Of a DNA stretch of 64,000 bases, positions 1 to 9,509 are shown one piece after another (positions within the stretch are counted from its first letter, which is position 1; every line of letters begins with the position of its first letter). The notes beneath the pieces are model-generated. The model was given only the letters and a program-made list of their open reading frames with translations. It was not told the origin of the DNA and did no database searches. The position numbers and the translations under genes were made by a program. The stretch is from an uncultured Armatimonadota bacterium (lineage in GTDB: Bacteria; Armatimonadota; UBA5829; DTJY01), in NCBI GenBank assembly GCA_937875395.1, contig CALNCU010000227.1:1-64000 (forward strand), written 5' to 3'.

Positions 1-1203
1 CTGCCATATGGGAACAATAGACGAACGCGCCGGTTCCCAACTGTTACATATGCGCTTATTGCAGTTAACATACTGGTCTTTTGCTGCCAGTATCCGGCAA
101 TAGATGGCACAGTTAAAGAACTGGGGCTCTACCCCGGCCACCCCACGCTGGGCAGCATCTTTACATCTATGTTTGCGCACGGAAGCATCAGCCACCTGCT
201 CTGGAACATGCTCTTCCTATGGCTCTTTGGGCCCAATGTAGAAGACGCTCTGGGCCGGCTGGAATATGGTATCTTCTACGCTGGGAGCGGGCTTGCAGCC
301 GCACTTTTGCATATTGTAATAGTCCGGCAGTTCATGCCCTCAACGGCAGATATACCAATGGTGGGGGCATCCGGCGCAATAGCGGGCATCCTTGGAATCT
401 TTGCCGTCCGGTTCTACAAAACGCGCATAAAGATTTGGTATGTAATCTTCTTCCTGTTCATAAAATGGGGGAAGTTTACCATCTCCGCCATGGTGGGGCT
501 TGGAATATGGTTTGCCCAGCAGCTTTGGGGCGGAATTGCAAGCATAAACCACCCGCAAGGAGAAGGGATTGCATATTGGTCGCATATAGGCGGCATGATC
601 TTTGGGATTATCCTGGCCTATGCCATGAGCATGGTTATGGAAGGCTCCAAGGAGTACCTTATGGATGATGCCCAGACAAGCATGCAGCGGGGCGAAACAA
701 TGGCCGCCGCCGGGAACCTTATGGCATTCATTGAGAAGGAACCGGGCAACCCGGATGCGCACGCAAACCTGGCAAGGACCTTTGCAATGGAGAAGAATGC
801 AAACCTTGCCGCAAAGCATTACATAAACGGCATAGAGCTTCTGCTCCGGCAGGGGAGGATGGAAAACGCATCTGCGCTCTACCAGGAGCTTATGCATGAG
901 AACCCGTCTGCAAGGCCCGGCATTGTAACCGAATTAAGAATTGCAAGGCATATTGCAGATAAGGGAGATTTTAACGGCGCGCTCCCCATTCTGGAGCGAA
1001 TCACCCGGGAGCACCCTGGCACCCCGGAATCTGAAGTTGCGCTGATGAAGCTTGGTGAGATCTGCCTGGGGCCGTGCGCCAATCCGGGGATGGCCGCCAG
1101 CTGCTTTGAACGCCTCCTTAAAGATTTCCCGTTCAGCTCTTACAGGCCTATGGTTGAAAAGCGGCTTGCAGAGGCAAGGAGCCGGATGAATACAACCCGG
1201 TAG
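1..1203 (+). CDS. Rhomboid family intramembrane serine protease with C-terminal TPR region (5' truncated by window edge)
   Basis: The reading frame is open from base 1 and lacks its first few codons, so 400 residues are visible. The protein begins with the rhomboid-type TRRFPTVTYALIAVNILVF segment. The rhomboid core follows: an HGSISHLLWN loop, FGPNVED, the catalytic serine in GASG (Ser codon at 370) and the catalytic histidine in SHIGG (His codon at 583). Several hydrophobic helices surround these motifs. After the last helix comes a soluble tail of about 190 residues rich in Ala and Leu with TPR-like helix pairs, probably a cytosolic protein-binding module. Rhomboids cleave membrane-spanning substrates; the substrate here is unknown. 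It converges on the GH109-like gene with a strong hairpin between them. The family call is secure. Confidence 0.9.
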   Translation: MPYGNNRRTRRFPTVTYALIAVNILVFCCQYPAIDGTVKELGLYPGHPTLGSIFTSMFAHGSISHLLWNMLFLWLFGPNVEDALGRLEYGIFYAGSGLAAALLHIVIVRQFMPSTADIPMVGASGAIAGILGIFAVRFYKTRIKIWYVIFFLFIKWGKFTISAMVGLGIWFAQQLWGGIASINHPQGEGIAYWSHIGGMIFGIILAYAMSMVMEGSKEYLMDDAQTSMQRGETMAAAGNLMAFIEKEPGNPDAHANLARTFAMEKNANLAAKHYINGIELLLRQGRMENASALYQELMHENPSARPGIVTELRIARHIADKGDFNGALPILERITREHPGTPESEVALMKLGEICLGPCANPGMAASCFERLLKDFPFSSYRPMVEKRLAEARSRMNTTR

Positions 1204-1259
1204 CCCGCCGTGCATAATGCTTCCCGCTGACAAAGTGTCTTTGGGTTGGGTGGAATAAT

Positions 1260-1300
1260 GAAAGCCCCGGGGGTTGAATCCGGGGCTTTCGGTTAGTCTG
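1260..1300. terminator. Bidirectional Rho-independent terminator
   Basis: GAAAGCCCCGG pairs perfectly with CCGGGGCTTTC around a short loop (1260-1290). A T-rich run follows on the plus strand (TGTTTTTA). It lies between two convergent genes and probably ends both. Confidence 0.85.
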
Positions 1301-1316
1301 TTTTTACGGTTTTGGG

Positions 1317-2615
1317 TTATATATCCTGCGCGCGGGTATCCGCCTCTTTCCAGTTGCCGCGGGTGAAATCCGGGAAGGAGAGCGGTATGTTTTCGTTGGT
1401 AATAGATATCTCAGAGAGCGCGCACGGAGCGCTCCATGCGGCTGCATCGTAGACGTCTATATCCGGCGCCATTCCGTTTCTGTAGAGCTGGATGAGCCGG
1501 TAGTTCATTATAAAGTCCATGCCGCCGTGCCCGCCAAGCTCAAGGGCCTTCTCGCCGTGCTTCCTCCACAGGGAATGCTGGTACTGCTCTTTGTATGCAT
1601 CCAGCTCTTCCCACTTATGCTCTTCGGATTTGCCGTCAAGGTAGACTCTGTGAGGCCATCCGCTGAATACTCCCTTTGTTCCCTGCACAAGGTTGAGCCG
1701 GCTGTACGGCCTGGGGCTGACTACATCGTGCTCAAGCAGAATGGTGCGCCCCATCTCCGTCTGTATAAAAGAGAGGTTCATGTCTCCGCAAGAGTAGGTC
1801 TCCTTAAGCTTTGGATCATCCTTTGCCAGCGTGGCATCCCTGTACTCCGACAGAGATGCGGAGAGGCTGCTCATGGAGACTATTTTTGTGAACCGGTCGC
1901 CGCGGTTTACGTTCATATACCAGGCTACTGGGCCAAGGCCGTGGGTGGGGTACAGGTTGGCATCCCTGGTTTTGTGGGGTTCCCTGCGCCATAGACCCTC
2001 TCCCGTATCTCCCAGAAGGACGGCTCTAAGATCGTGGATGTATGCCGCCTCACCGTGGGTGATTGTACCAAGCAGGCCTTTGCGAACCATGCTCAGCGCC
2101 AGCATCTCCTCTGCTCCGTAGCAGCAATTTTCAAGCATTATGCAGTGCTTGCGGGTGCGCTCTGATGTATCTACCAGTTTCCAGCACCCTTCTATTGTAG
2201 TTGCCGCCGGGACTTCTACCGCAACATGCTTGCCGCACTCCATGGCGTATACTGCCACCGGCACGTGCATGTTCCACGGCGAGCAGGTGTATACCAGGTC
2301 TACATCACTGCGCTCGCAGAGTCTCTGCCAATCCGTCTCAATGGCGGGTTCCGGCTGTCCCTTTTCTACAACTTCATCCCTGGCTCTTGTTATGTTATCT
2401 TGAGATATATCGTTAATGGCGGTTATCTGCGCGCCCTCTACTGCCAGCATCTCCTTAAGCTGCCCGTATCCGCGGCCGCCTAAGCCTATAAACCCAACAC
2501 GCACCACGTCCCGCTTCTCAAACGGCACTCCCAGCATTGTTGCTCCCTGCCGGGGCGGTACTATATCCACAGATGCCGGTGATTCTCTTTTGCTGCTTTC
2601 AAAATAGATTGCCAT
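1317..2615 (-). CDS. Gfo/Idh/MocA family oxidoreductase, GH109-like (alpha-N-acetylgalactosaminidase type)
   Basis: A 432-residue protein with a Rossmann NAD-binding start (VGFIGLGGRG) and the family lysine motif region GKHVAVEVPAA, where Glu-Val replaces the usual Glu-Lys-Pro. The stretch TRKHCIMLENCCYG followed by HGEAAYIHDLR is typical of family GH109 enzymes, which use bound NAD to cleave alpha-GalNAc by transient oxidation. The C-terminal SITNENIPLSFPDFTRG also matches secreted or cytosolic members common in Planctomycetes and Armatimonadota. A longer frame starts at 2669, but the ATG at 2615 has a GGAAG-like ribosome site five bases upstream and is preferred. No signal peptide is evident, so it is probably cytosolic. 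The superfamily is certain; the substrate is inferred. Confidence 0.82.
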   Translation of the reverse strand: MAIYFESSKRESPASVDIVPPRQGATMLGVPFEKRDVVRVGFIGLGGRGYGQLKEMLAVEGAQITAINDISQDNITRARDEVVEKGQPEPAIETDWQRLCERSDVDLVYTCSPWNMHVPVAVYAMECGKHVAVEVPAATTIEGCWKLVDTSERTRKHCIMLENCCYGAEEMLALSMVRKGLLGTITHGEAAYIHDLRAVLLGDTGEGLWRREPHKTRDANLYPTHGLGPVAWYMNVNRGDRFTKIVSMSSLSASLSEYRDATLAKDDPKLKETYSCGDMNLSFIQTEMGRTILLEHDVVSPRPYSRLNLVQGTKGVFSGWPHRVYLDGKSEEHKWEELDAYKEQYQHSLWRKHGEKALELGGHGGMDFIMNYRLIQLYRNGMAPDIDVYDAAAWSAPCALSEISITNENIPLSFPDFTRGNWKEADTRAQDI

Positions 2616-2778
2616 TATTCTTCCATCCCTCAAATGGTTTGCACTGAACCGCTGCGCACAGCTGTTCAAAGCGTTAATTATAGAGCAGTGCTGTTTTTAA
2701 TCCCTTTGGGCTGGCACCCCTCTGGTAGACTCCTTGCATTCTAAGCCGACTCATCCATAATGTCAAGGCTATCTTGGT

Positions 2779-3657
2779 TTAAAGTTTGCCCGGCAGCGCA
2801 ACTATAACGGCGCAGGCCGCCGCCCAGAGAATAATATCTGCAAGGAGCGGCTTATCTAAGATGATAAGCAACTCTGGACTGCCGGCGCCCTTGCCCTTAT
2901 GTACCAGCAGTATATACCGGAATATTCCGTATATAACAAACGGCAGAGTTGCCATAAGATAAGGGTGTTCCTCTCCGGTCTGGGAGAAGAATGTGTAGAG
3001 GGCATAGGCCATGATTGTAGATGAAGCGGTGATGTTTATTAGCTGATCCAGAAACGGAACAGAATATTCTGCCAGGCATAATCGGTGATCCGGCGCCTTC
3101 TCACGAAGGGATTCAAGCTCGTCACGGCGCTTGGCCAGGCTTATAAAAAGGGCAATGAGAATGGTACAGATAAGGAGCCACGGGGAGATGATTGCGCCTA
3201 TAACGGTAGTTCCGGCAACCGCCCTAAGTACAAAGCCTGCTGCAACGGTTATAACATCAAGCAGCACCACCTGTTTTAGAACAGTTGTGTATGCCAGCGT
3301 GAGCGCCAGGTAAAAGATTGCCACGCAGCCAAACGCAGGGTCAAGCATAAAAGATGCGGATGTTCCCGCCAGTACAAGCAGGGCCGCAAAAGACCAGGCG
3401 GCGCCCGGGCCTAACATTCCGCTTGCTATGGGGCGCTTGCATTTTGAAGGATGCACACGGTCTTGCTCTCTATCCAGAATATCATTTACAATGTAGCCGG
3501 CGCCGGATAGGATGCAGAAGATTATAAACGCCGCAAGTGTTTTTGCGTAGTCTGCCGCAGGGTGGTACTTATCCAGAGTGAAGAGGAGCCCCGCAAAGAT
3601 AAAAAAGTTCTTTGACCATTGGCGGGGCCTCATGCTTTGAATCAGGGCTGTTATCAA
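2779..3657 (-). CDS. UbiA family prenyltransferase, decaprenyl-phosphate phosphoribosyltransferase-like
   Basis: A 292-residue integral membrane protein with about eight or nine hydrophobic helices. MRPRQWSKN near the start and the Asp-rich NDILDREQDRVHP motif are hallmarks of the UbiA subgroup that transfers phosphoribose from PRPP to polyprenyl phosphate. The second conserved loop, AKRRDE, is also present. In Actinobacteria this step feeds decaprenyl-phospho-arabinose; related genes in Gram-negatives often sit in surface-glycan loci. A TTG start just after the preceding stop is used here; ATG at 3633 would begin exactly at MRPRQW. The DprE1/DprE2 epimerase partners are not visible in this window. 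It is likely co-transcribed with the upstream PKD-domain gene. Confidence 0.85.
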   Translation of the reverse strand: MITALIQSMRPRQWSKNFFIFAGLLFTLDKYHPAADYAKTLAAFIIFCILSGAGYIVNDILDREQDRVHPSKCKRPIASGMLGPGAAWSFAALLVLAGTSASFMLDPAFGCVAIFYLALTLAYTTVLKQVVLLDVITVAAGFVLRAVAGTTVIGAIISPWLLICTILIALFISLAKRRDELESLREKAPDHRLCLAEYSVPFLDQLINITASSTIMAYALYTFFSQTGEEHPYLMATLPFVIYGIFRYILLVHKGKGAGSPELLIILDKPLLADIILWAAACAVIVALPGKL

Positions 3658-3666
3658 CTTCTTTGC

Positions 3667-4575
3667 CTATTCATTCACCTGTACTTTTATAACGGACTTT
3701 GCCGGTTTTTTTATGCCAAAGAAATCTGTGCAGGTGAGCGTTACGTTATAGGTGCCGGGTTTGGTAAACTGGTGGTACATCGTGCTCTCTGCAGAATCTT
3801 CCCCTATGCCGTCGCTATCGTCAAAATCCCAGGAGTAAAGGACGCTGGATGTGCCGGATTTACACTTGCCGGTAAAGAGCGCCTTATCGTTTCTGGCAAC
3901 TTCGCGGTTTGCTCCGGCGGTTGGCTCAAGCGGAGCGGAATCCTGCACCAGTTTTATCTGGGTTACTGTAAAGGGGTCTGTTCCATTCCCGCAGATAACC
4001 AGCCGCGCAAGTTTGTACTCCTTTGCTTCAAGAGCGCCTTTAAGCAGCGTGAGGGGGAAGGAGACGGGGAGGCAGCCGTTATCTGCAGGGCTGAAACCGC
4101 CTGTGTCAACCTGAAGTTCCATGCCTGTGCCGTCTTCAAGAAAAGCCATTACCTGCAGGCGTCCAACAGTCTTTCCGGGCTGGGCGTCTTTTTTTATCTG
4201 CCCGGGGTCCGGCGCCAAAAGAGCGGCGGCCCACTCATCATCCCGGCTTTGAGCCGCGGCCTGCATGCCAAGCAGGCGGACCATAATCTGCAGGTATGTG
4301 TGAGGTGTGTTAAAGGCTGCAGTAAGGTCTGCCGGTTTGGCAAAACTTAAGCATCCCCCGGTGTAGAGTTCTTTGGAATTAATCTCTATGGCCTGGTTGG
4401 AGAGTTTTGCCGTGCCCATGCCCCAGCCGGAGAGCTTCACCCCTTCTGGGAGTTGGGCGCCGCCTGCGTAGATAACAGTTGGTGCGGGAGCAGCCACCTG
4501 TGCCCCTGCTGCTGTTAAAAGAGAGAGGCAGCACAGTATAAGAACGGTAAGAATTGCACTTTTCTTCAAGCTCAT
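3667..4575 (-). CDS. Secreted protein with C-terminal PKD domain, function unknown
   Basis: 302 residues. A signal peptide (Lys-rich start, then LTVLILCCLSLLTAAGAQ) precedes about 190 residues with no recognised family. The C-terminal 90 residues form a PKD-type beta-sandwich: YSWDFDDSDG followed by HQFTKPGTYNVTLTCTD. PKD domains are extracellular, often on sugar-binding or adhesive proteins. An AGAGGAG ribosome site lies eight bases upstream of the ATG. It follows the YmdB-like gene by 32 bases and precedes the UbiA gene by nine bases. The middle region could be a carbohydrate-binding domain, but nothing seen proves that. Confidence 0.75.
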   Translation of the reverse strand: MSLKKSAILTVLILCCLSLLTAAGAQVAAPAPTVIYAGGAQLPEGVKLSGWGMGTAKLSNQAIEINSKELYTGGCLSFAKPADLTAAFNTPHTYLQIMVRLLGMQAAAQSRDDEWAAALLAPDPGQIKKDAQPGKTVGRLQVMAFLEDGTGMELQVDTGGFSPADNGCLPVSFPLTLLKGALEAKEYKLARLVICGNGTDPFTVTQIKLVQDSAPLEPTAGANREVARNDKALFTGKCKSGTSSVLYSWDFDDSDGIGEDSAESTMYHQFTKPGTYNVTLTCTDFFGIKKPAKSVIKVQVNE

Positions 4576-4607
4576 CGAAATACTCCTCTGATGAGTTGTG
4601 TGCCCGG

Positions 4608-5384
4608 TTAGACTACAAACTGCAACCGCTCTATATGCGTTGCATGTCCGCCGGGTTCTACATCTACTGCCACGGCAGAGAAGATGGAGGGACCGTCCGC
4701 CACCTCAAATCTGCTGGGCATATGGTTTAGAAACTTGTTTATAATCAGTTCCTTGCGAACCCCTATCACGGAATCTCTGGGGCCGGTCATGCCTGCATCC
4801 GTAATATATGCCGTTCCGTTTGGAAGGATTCTTTCATCTGCGGTTTGCACGTGCGTGTGCGTGCCTATAACCGCAGATACCCTGCCGTCCATATACCAGG
4901 CGAAGGCCACTTTCTCTGATGTGGCCTCGCCGTGGAAATCTACTATTATTACCTTTGTCTGAAGAGAGAGCAGCTTCAGGGCATCATCCGCAGATTTAAA
5001 CGGATTGTCCAGGCTGTCCATAAAGACTCTTCCACAAAGATTGATTACGCCAACAGCCTGGCCGCCCTTAGTGGTATAGACCGCCCAGCCTCTGCCGGGA
5101 ACGTCGCTTGGGTAGTTTGCCGGACGTACTATGGATTGTTCCTGGTCTATGTAGGTGTGCGAGTCTTTTTTTGACCAAGCATGGTTCCCAAGCGTTATTA
5201 CGTTTACCCCGGAGGCGAATATTGAGCTTGCCGTATCTTTGGTTATCCCAACTCCGCCTGCGGCGTTCTCTGCATTTGCAACTACAAAGTCCGGCAGGTA
5301 CTCTTCACAAATCCTGGGGAGCATCTGCGCTACTGCGCATCTCCCCGGCTCTCCCACTATATCGCCGATGAATAGAATTTTCAA
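4608..5384 (-). CDS. YmdB-family metallophosphoesterase (2',3'-cAMP/phosphodiesterase type)
   Basis: 258 residues beginning LKILFIGDIVGEPGR. The dinuclear-metal ligands appear in GDIVG, ANAENAAGG, LGNHAW, VDFHGEATSEK and GTHTHVQTAD, in the usual order for this TIGR00282/YmdB family. In Bacillus, YmdB is a phosphodiesterase affecting biofilm and motility decisions and is encoded next to rny, as here. An ATG lies at 5405, but AAAGGTG sits seven bases before a TTG at 5384, and starting there gives the canonical N-terminus. The TTG start is therefore chosen. Confidence 0.9.
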   Translation of the reverse strand: MKILFIGDIVGEPGRCAVAQMLPRICEEYLPDFVVANAENAAGGVGITKDTASSIFASGVNVITLGNHAWSKKDSHTYIDQEQSIVRPANYPSDVPGRGWAVYTTKGGQAVGVINLCGRVFMDSLDNPFKSADDALKLLSLQTKVIIVDFHGEATSEKVAFAWYMDGRVSAVIGTHTHVQTADERILPNGTAYITDAGMTGPRDSVIGVRKELIINKFLNHMPSRFEVADGPSIFSAVAVDVEPGGHATHIERLQFVV

Positions 5385-5463
5385 CAAAGAGCACCTTTCC
5401 GGCATATGAAACGCATATCACAATGCGTTCCGGCGGACGGGGGATATCCCTCATCCTTATTAG

Positions 5464-7008
5464 TTACTTGGCGTAGTCTACGCTTCTTGTCTCCCGGATT
5501 ACCGTCACCTTTATCTGGCCAGGGTATTCCATCTCTTCTTCTATCTTTTTTGCGGTATCATGCGCAAGCTTTGCGGCCGCTACATCGTCTATCTCCGTGG
5601 GTTTTACCATTACCCTTATCTCACGGCCTGCCTGGACTGCATAGGTCTTTTCTACGCCGGAGAAGGAATCTGCTATGGTTTCAAGCCGTTGCAGACGCTT
5701 AACGTAGGTTTCCAGGGTTTCGCGGCGGGCTCCGGGCCTTGCGGCAGAGATGGCATCCGCCACGGAGACTATTACCGCTTCCATGGTCTCCTGAGGTTCG
5801 TCGCCGTGATGTGCGCCTACGGCCTTTATAACTTCAGGATGCTCATTCATTTTGCGGCAGATGTCTGCGCCTATGGTGGCGTGCGGGCCTTCTACCTCAA
5901 AGTCTACGGCTTTGCCCAGATCATGCAGAAGCCCGGCTCTTTTTGCAAGCGCTATGTTGCCCCCAATCTCCCCGGCTATGGCGCCGGCAAGGTGGGCCAC
6001 CTCTATGGAGTGGTTCAGCACGCTCTGCCCATAGCTGGTTCTAAAGCGCAGGCGCCCAAGGAGTTTTATTATGTCCGGGTCCAGCGCGGTTACGCCCGTC
6101 TCAAAGATTGCCCGCTCTCCGGCCTCGCGCATTTTGGCTTCAACCTCTGCCTGGGCCTTGTTTATAACCTCTTCTATCCTGCCGGGGTGTATGCGTCCGT
6201 CAGAGATAAGGTTTGAGAGCGCAATCCTTGCAATTTCTCTTCTAACAGGGTCAAACCCGGAGAGCACAACTGCTTCCGGCGTATCGTCAATTATAAGGTC
6301 TACGCCCGTAAGCGTCTCAAAGGCACGGATGTTTCTGCCTTCCCGGCCTATAATCCTGCCCTTCATCTCGTCACCGGGCAGCGGGACTACCGAGACGGTT
6401 GTTTCCGACGTCTGGTCTACTGCACAGCGTTGGATTGCAAGGGTTACTACCTCTCTTGCGCGCTTATCGGCCTCTTCCTTTGCCTGAGCCTCTATATCCC
6501 GGATGAGGCGCGCTGCATCATGCTTGGCGTCATCCTCTATGGATTTTAGATATATGGTTCGGGCCTCGTCTTCTGAGAGCCCGGATATTCTTTGCAGTTC
6601 TGATCTCTGCTCTTTAAGCAGCGCTTCCAGTTCTACGCGCAGCTTTTCTGTATCCTGTTCTTTGCTTGTGAGGGAAGCTTCCTTCCGCTCAAGGTTTTCT
6701 AATCTTCTGTCTAGGGTCTCTTCTTTTTGCGTTAGCCTTCGCTCTAGCCTCTGAATTTCCGATTTTCTTTCACGGTTTTCATGTTCAATTTCGGCCCTCA
6801 TTCTGTGGGCCTCGTCCTTTGCCTCCAGGAGAACTTCTTTCCGCTTGGTCTGAAGCTCCTTATCAGTCTGTTCCCTTAGCTGGAGGGCTTCTGCCAGTTT
6901 ATCTTCTGCTTTGCGTCTTTCTGGTTTTAACCAGAACAGGAATCCAAGGACTAATATTACTGCCGATGCCAGAAGGCATGCGGCCATTTCTGTTATTGTT
7001 GTAGACAT
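5464..7008 (-). CDS. rny: Ribonuclease Y
   Basis: 514 residues, normal length for RNase Y. Order: an N-terminal membrane helix (about residues 8-27), a long charged coiled coil to about residue 190, a KH domain ([15 protein letters not shown]) and an HD domain with HDLGKA. This membrane-anchored endoribonuclease starts decay of many mRNAs in organisms lacking RNase E. A strong GGGAGGTGAGG ribosome site precedes the ATG. It lies in the recA-recX-rny-ymdB order seen in many bacteria. The 126-base gap to recX holds a small GAGGC/GCCTC hairpin and may carry a separate promoter. Confidence 0.97.
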   Translation of the reverse strand: MSTTITEMAACLLASAVILVLGFLFWLKPERRKAEDKLAEALQLREQTDKELQTKRKEVLLEAKDEAHRMRAEIEHENRERKSEIQRLERRLTQKEETLDRRLENLERKEASLTSKEQDTEKLRVELEALLKEQRSELQRISGLSEDEARTIYLKSIEDDAKHDAARLIRDIEAQAKEEADKRAREVVTLAIQRCAVDQTSETTVSVVPLPGDEMKGRIIGREGRNIRAFETLTGVDLIIDDTPEAVVLSGFDPVRREIARIALSNLISDGRIHPGRIEEVINKAQAEVEAKMREAGERAIFETGVTALDPDIIKLLGRLRFRTSYGQSVLNHSIEVAHLAGAIAGEIGGNIALAKRAGLLHDLGKAVDFEVEGPHATIGADICRKMNEHPEVIKAVGAHHGDEPQETMEAVIVSVADAISAARPGARRETLETYVKRLQRLETIADSFSGVEKTYAVQAGREIRVMVKPTEIDDVAAAKLAHDTAKKIEEEMEYPGQIKVTVIRETRSVDYAK

Positions 7009-7134
7009 AAGGTCTGCCTCACCTCCCGTAGTTTGGGTATGAGGTAGAGCGATTAGAACTTTTGTTCAGGCTAATTTGGGGGAGGCTGACGCCTCTGCCC
7101 GTGTAATTTTCTGGTTTGCGCCGAATCTGCGGGA

Positions 7135-7782
7135 TTATTCATCCTCATCATCGGCTGCAAGTTGGTTTACTGTTTTTTTTATAACATCCCATCCAAAACC
7201 CTGCCTCTGCAGGTAGGATGCCAGCCGCCTGCGTTTTACGCTCACATCCGGGCTGCGGTCTTTATCCCATTTTGCGCGCGCCGCGCGTGCGGCCAATTTG
7301 TACTCTGTTTCTTCGTCTATCTCCGAAAGGGCCTCTTCTACCAGATCAGCATCTATGCCCTTTTGACGGAGTTCCCATTTGATACGTGTTTTCCCAATGC
7401 TCCTGCCGGCAGACCGGCTTTCTACCCAGCTTTGGGAAAACCGGGCGTCATCCACAAGTCCCATTTCTGAAAGACGCACCAGCACTTCTTCTATAATGTC
7501 TTCAGCAAAACCGGCCAGACGTAGGCGGCGGGCAAGCTCTGCCCGGCTTCGGGCCCGGTACTCCAGCAGGCGGAGTGCGCGTTCCCTTGCTTTTACAAGG
7601 AGCTCTGTGCGCACAACTCTGCCAAGTTCCTCTTCGCTTATCTCCTGCCCAACGTGCAGGCCCAGATCGGCGATTACGGTTTCATCTACGCCAAGAGCAA
7701 ACCTGCCGTTTATAAAGATGGAACGGCGGTTTCCCCTTCTTTCCTGCGCATCTATTGCCGTTATTTTTTGCCTGGGTGACAT
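7135..7782 (-). CDS. recX: Regulatory protein RecX
   Basis: 215 residues made of three-helix repeats, with the typical LLEYRARSRAEL and VDDARFSQSWVESR motifs and a basic C-terminal repeat ending GFGWDVIKKTV. RecX binds RecA filaments and limits recombinase activity. The gene starts 15 bases after the recA stop on the same strand, the classic recA-recX arrangement. The N-terminal 60 residues are an extension also seen in other long RecX proteins. Confidence 0.93.
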   Translation of the reverse strand: MSPRQKITAIDAQERRGNRRSIFINGRFALGVDETVIADLGLHVGQEISEEELGRVVRTELLVKARERALRLLEYRARSRAELARRLRLAGFAEDIIEEVLVRLSEMGLVDDARFSQSWVESRSAGRSIGKTRIKWELRQKGIDADLVEEALSEIDEETEYKLAARAARAKWDKDRSPDVSVKRRRLASYLQRQGFGWDVIKKTVNQLAADDEDE

Positions 7783-7797
7783 TTAACCCCGTCCAGT

Positions 7798-8826
7798 TTA
7801 CTCCTCTGTTGCAGATGCCTTATCCGCAGGCAGAATGGCTATTCCCTCTGCACGAATTCTGGCTTCTATCTCTTCCATCAGTTCAGCGTGCTCTTCCAGG
7901 AACTGCTTGGCGTTCTCCCGGCCCTGGCCCAGACGGGTGTCTCCGTAGGCGAACCATGTGCCCATCTTTGAGACCATGCCCATCTCTGTGCCCATATCCA
8001 GGATTCCGCCGGATTTGGAGATGCCTTTGCCGAACATGATGTCGAACTCCGCCTGTCTGAATGGCGGGGCAACCTTGTTTTTTACTACTTTTACGCGTAC
8101 CCGGTTGCCAATCATGTCGCTGCCCTGCTTAAGGGTTTCAACGCGGCGAACCTCCAGCCGGACGCTTGACCAGAATTTAAGGGCGCGTCCGCCGGGTGTT
8201 GTCTCCGGGTTGCCAAACATTACGCCTATCTTCTCTCTTATCTGATTAATGAAGATAGCCGCAGTGTTGGATTTGGAGACGGACCCGCCTATCTTTCGGA
8301 GCGCCTGAGACATCAGCCGTGCCTGAAGGCCCATGTGGGAATCTCCCATTTCGCCTTCTATCTCTGCTTTGGGTACAAGTGCCGCTACAGAGTCCAGCAC
8401 AACCACGTCTACGGCGCCGCTTCTGATAAACGCATCTACAATCTCCAGAGCCTCTTCTCCGGTATCCGGTTGGGAGATCAGAAGCTGGTCTACGTCTACG
8501 CCCAGGTTTTTTGCATACACCGGGTCTACGGCGTGTTCTGCATCTACAAAAGCAGCTATTCCGCCGCGCCGTTGCACTTCTGCCACAAGATGGTAGCCTA
8601 GTGTGGTCTTTCCGGAAGATTCCTGGCCGTAGATTTCTGTTATTCTGCCCCTTGGGATACCGCCTACGCCCAGCGCTATATCAAGCGCCAGGGAACCGGT
8701 AGGGACAATATCCACCGCAAGGCGCGAGGAATCTCCCAAGCGCATTACGGTGCCTTTCCCAAATTGTTTTTCCAGGCGGCTGAGTGTAAGTTCCAGCGCC
8801 TGCTGTTTTTCTTTACCTTTTTCCAA
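7798..8826 (-). CDS. recA: Recombinase RecA
   Basis: 342 residues, full length. Walker A at about residues 67-75 reads GQESSGKTT, with Gln where most RecA proteins have Pro. MAW-type and DNA-binding loop regions are intact ([21 protein letters not shown]), as is [11 protein letters not shown]. RecA forms ATP-dependent filaments on single-stranded DNA for strand exchange and LexA cleavage. It sits third in the cinA-thpR-recA-recX series. No LexA-type operator was recognised directly upstream, and its expression may depend on the cinA promoter. Confidence 0.98.
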   Translation of the reverse strand: MEKGKEKQQALELTLSRLEKQFGKGTVMRLGDSSRLAVDIVPTGSLALDIALGVGGIPRGRITEIYGQESSGKTTLGYHLVAEVQRRGGIAAFVDAEHAVDPVYAKNLGVDVDQLLISQPDTGEEALEIVDAFIRSGAVDVVVLDSVAALVPKAEIEGEMGDSHMGLQARLMSQALRKIGGSVSKSNTAAIFINQIREKIGVMFGNPETTPGGRALKFWSSVRLEVRRVETLKQGSDMIGNRVRVKVVKNKVAPPFRQAEFDIMFGKGISKSGGILDMGTEMGMVSKMGTWFAYGDTRLGQGRENAKQFLEEHAELMEEIEARIRAEGIAILPADKASATEE

Positions 8827-8939
8827 GGTACTCTCCTCTCCATGTGGATAGGAAGAATTATGCGGCTGCCGGCTACCGTAGGATTTATCCCGGCGCCTGC
8901 CGCCCGCATTATTGCCGTTTTGCCAAACCGCTCTATCTG

Positions 8940-9509
8940 CTAAGCCTTAAGCTCATACTCCGCCATTGCAGAATACACCGCGCCGGACGGAGTGAGCCGG
9001 CTCTTCATAATAGAGACGGTATCTACCGTGAAGGTACCTGCCTCCACATGTTTAAGTTTTTCAAGGGATGCGGAAAGCTTTTGCATCCCCACGGGTGTTT
9101 TAACCCGTCCTACCGTTATATGCGGGTTGAACTTTCGCTCTTCGCGCGGAAACCCTGCTTCTTCTGCAAAGGATTCCACCCGCCCGGCCAGCGTCTCCAG
9201 CTCTTTTACGCCGGATGTAACGCCAACCCACACAACGCTGGGCCTAACTATCTTTGGGAAGGCCCCCGCGCCGCCTATTGATACTGCAAACGGGGCAATT
9301 CCGCACGCCGCCTGCTCTACTGCGGTATTAAGAGCGGCCAGGCGCATAGGTTCTACTGCGCCTATAAACTTTATGGTTATGTGCAGGCTCTCTTCCGGTG
9401 CCCACTTTACATCTGCGCCGGATTCTTTAAGGCTGTTCCCTGCATCTGCCACCCTGTGCCGTATTCTCTCCGGCAGTCTTACCGCAATAAAGGTTCTAAT
9501 CTTTTCCAT
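8940..9509 (-). CDS. thpR: RNA 2',3'-cyclic phosphodiesterase (2'-5' RNA ligase family)
   Basis: 189 residues of the 2H phosphoesterase superfamily. The two signature motifs are HITI (after EESLH) and HITV (within FNPHITVGR), about 85 residues apart. It begins [14 protein letters not shown], the standard family start. A TTG two codons further upstream is possible; the ATG at 9509 is preferred. The start lies inside the end of cinA, so translation is probably coupled. ThpR opens 2',3'-cyclic phosphates on RNA and shows 2'-5' ligase activity in vitro. The cinA-thpR-recA order is common in bacteria. Confidence 0.92.
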   Translation of the reverse strand: MEKIRTFIAVRLPERIRHRVADAGNSLKESGADVKWAPEESLHITIKFIGAVEPMRLAALNTAVEQAACGIAPFAVSIGGAGAFPKIVRPSVVWVGVTSGVKELETLAGRVESFAEEAGFPREERKFNPHITVGRVKTPVGMQKLSASLEKLKHVEAGTFTVDTVSIMKSRLTPSGAVYSAMAEYELKA

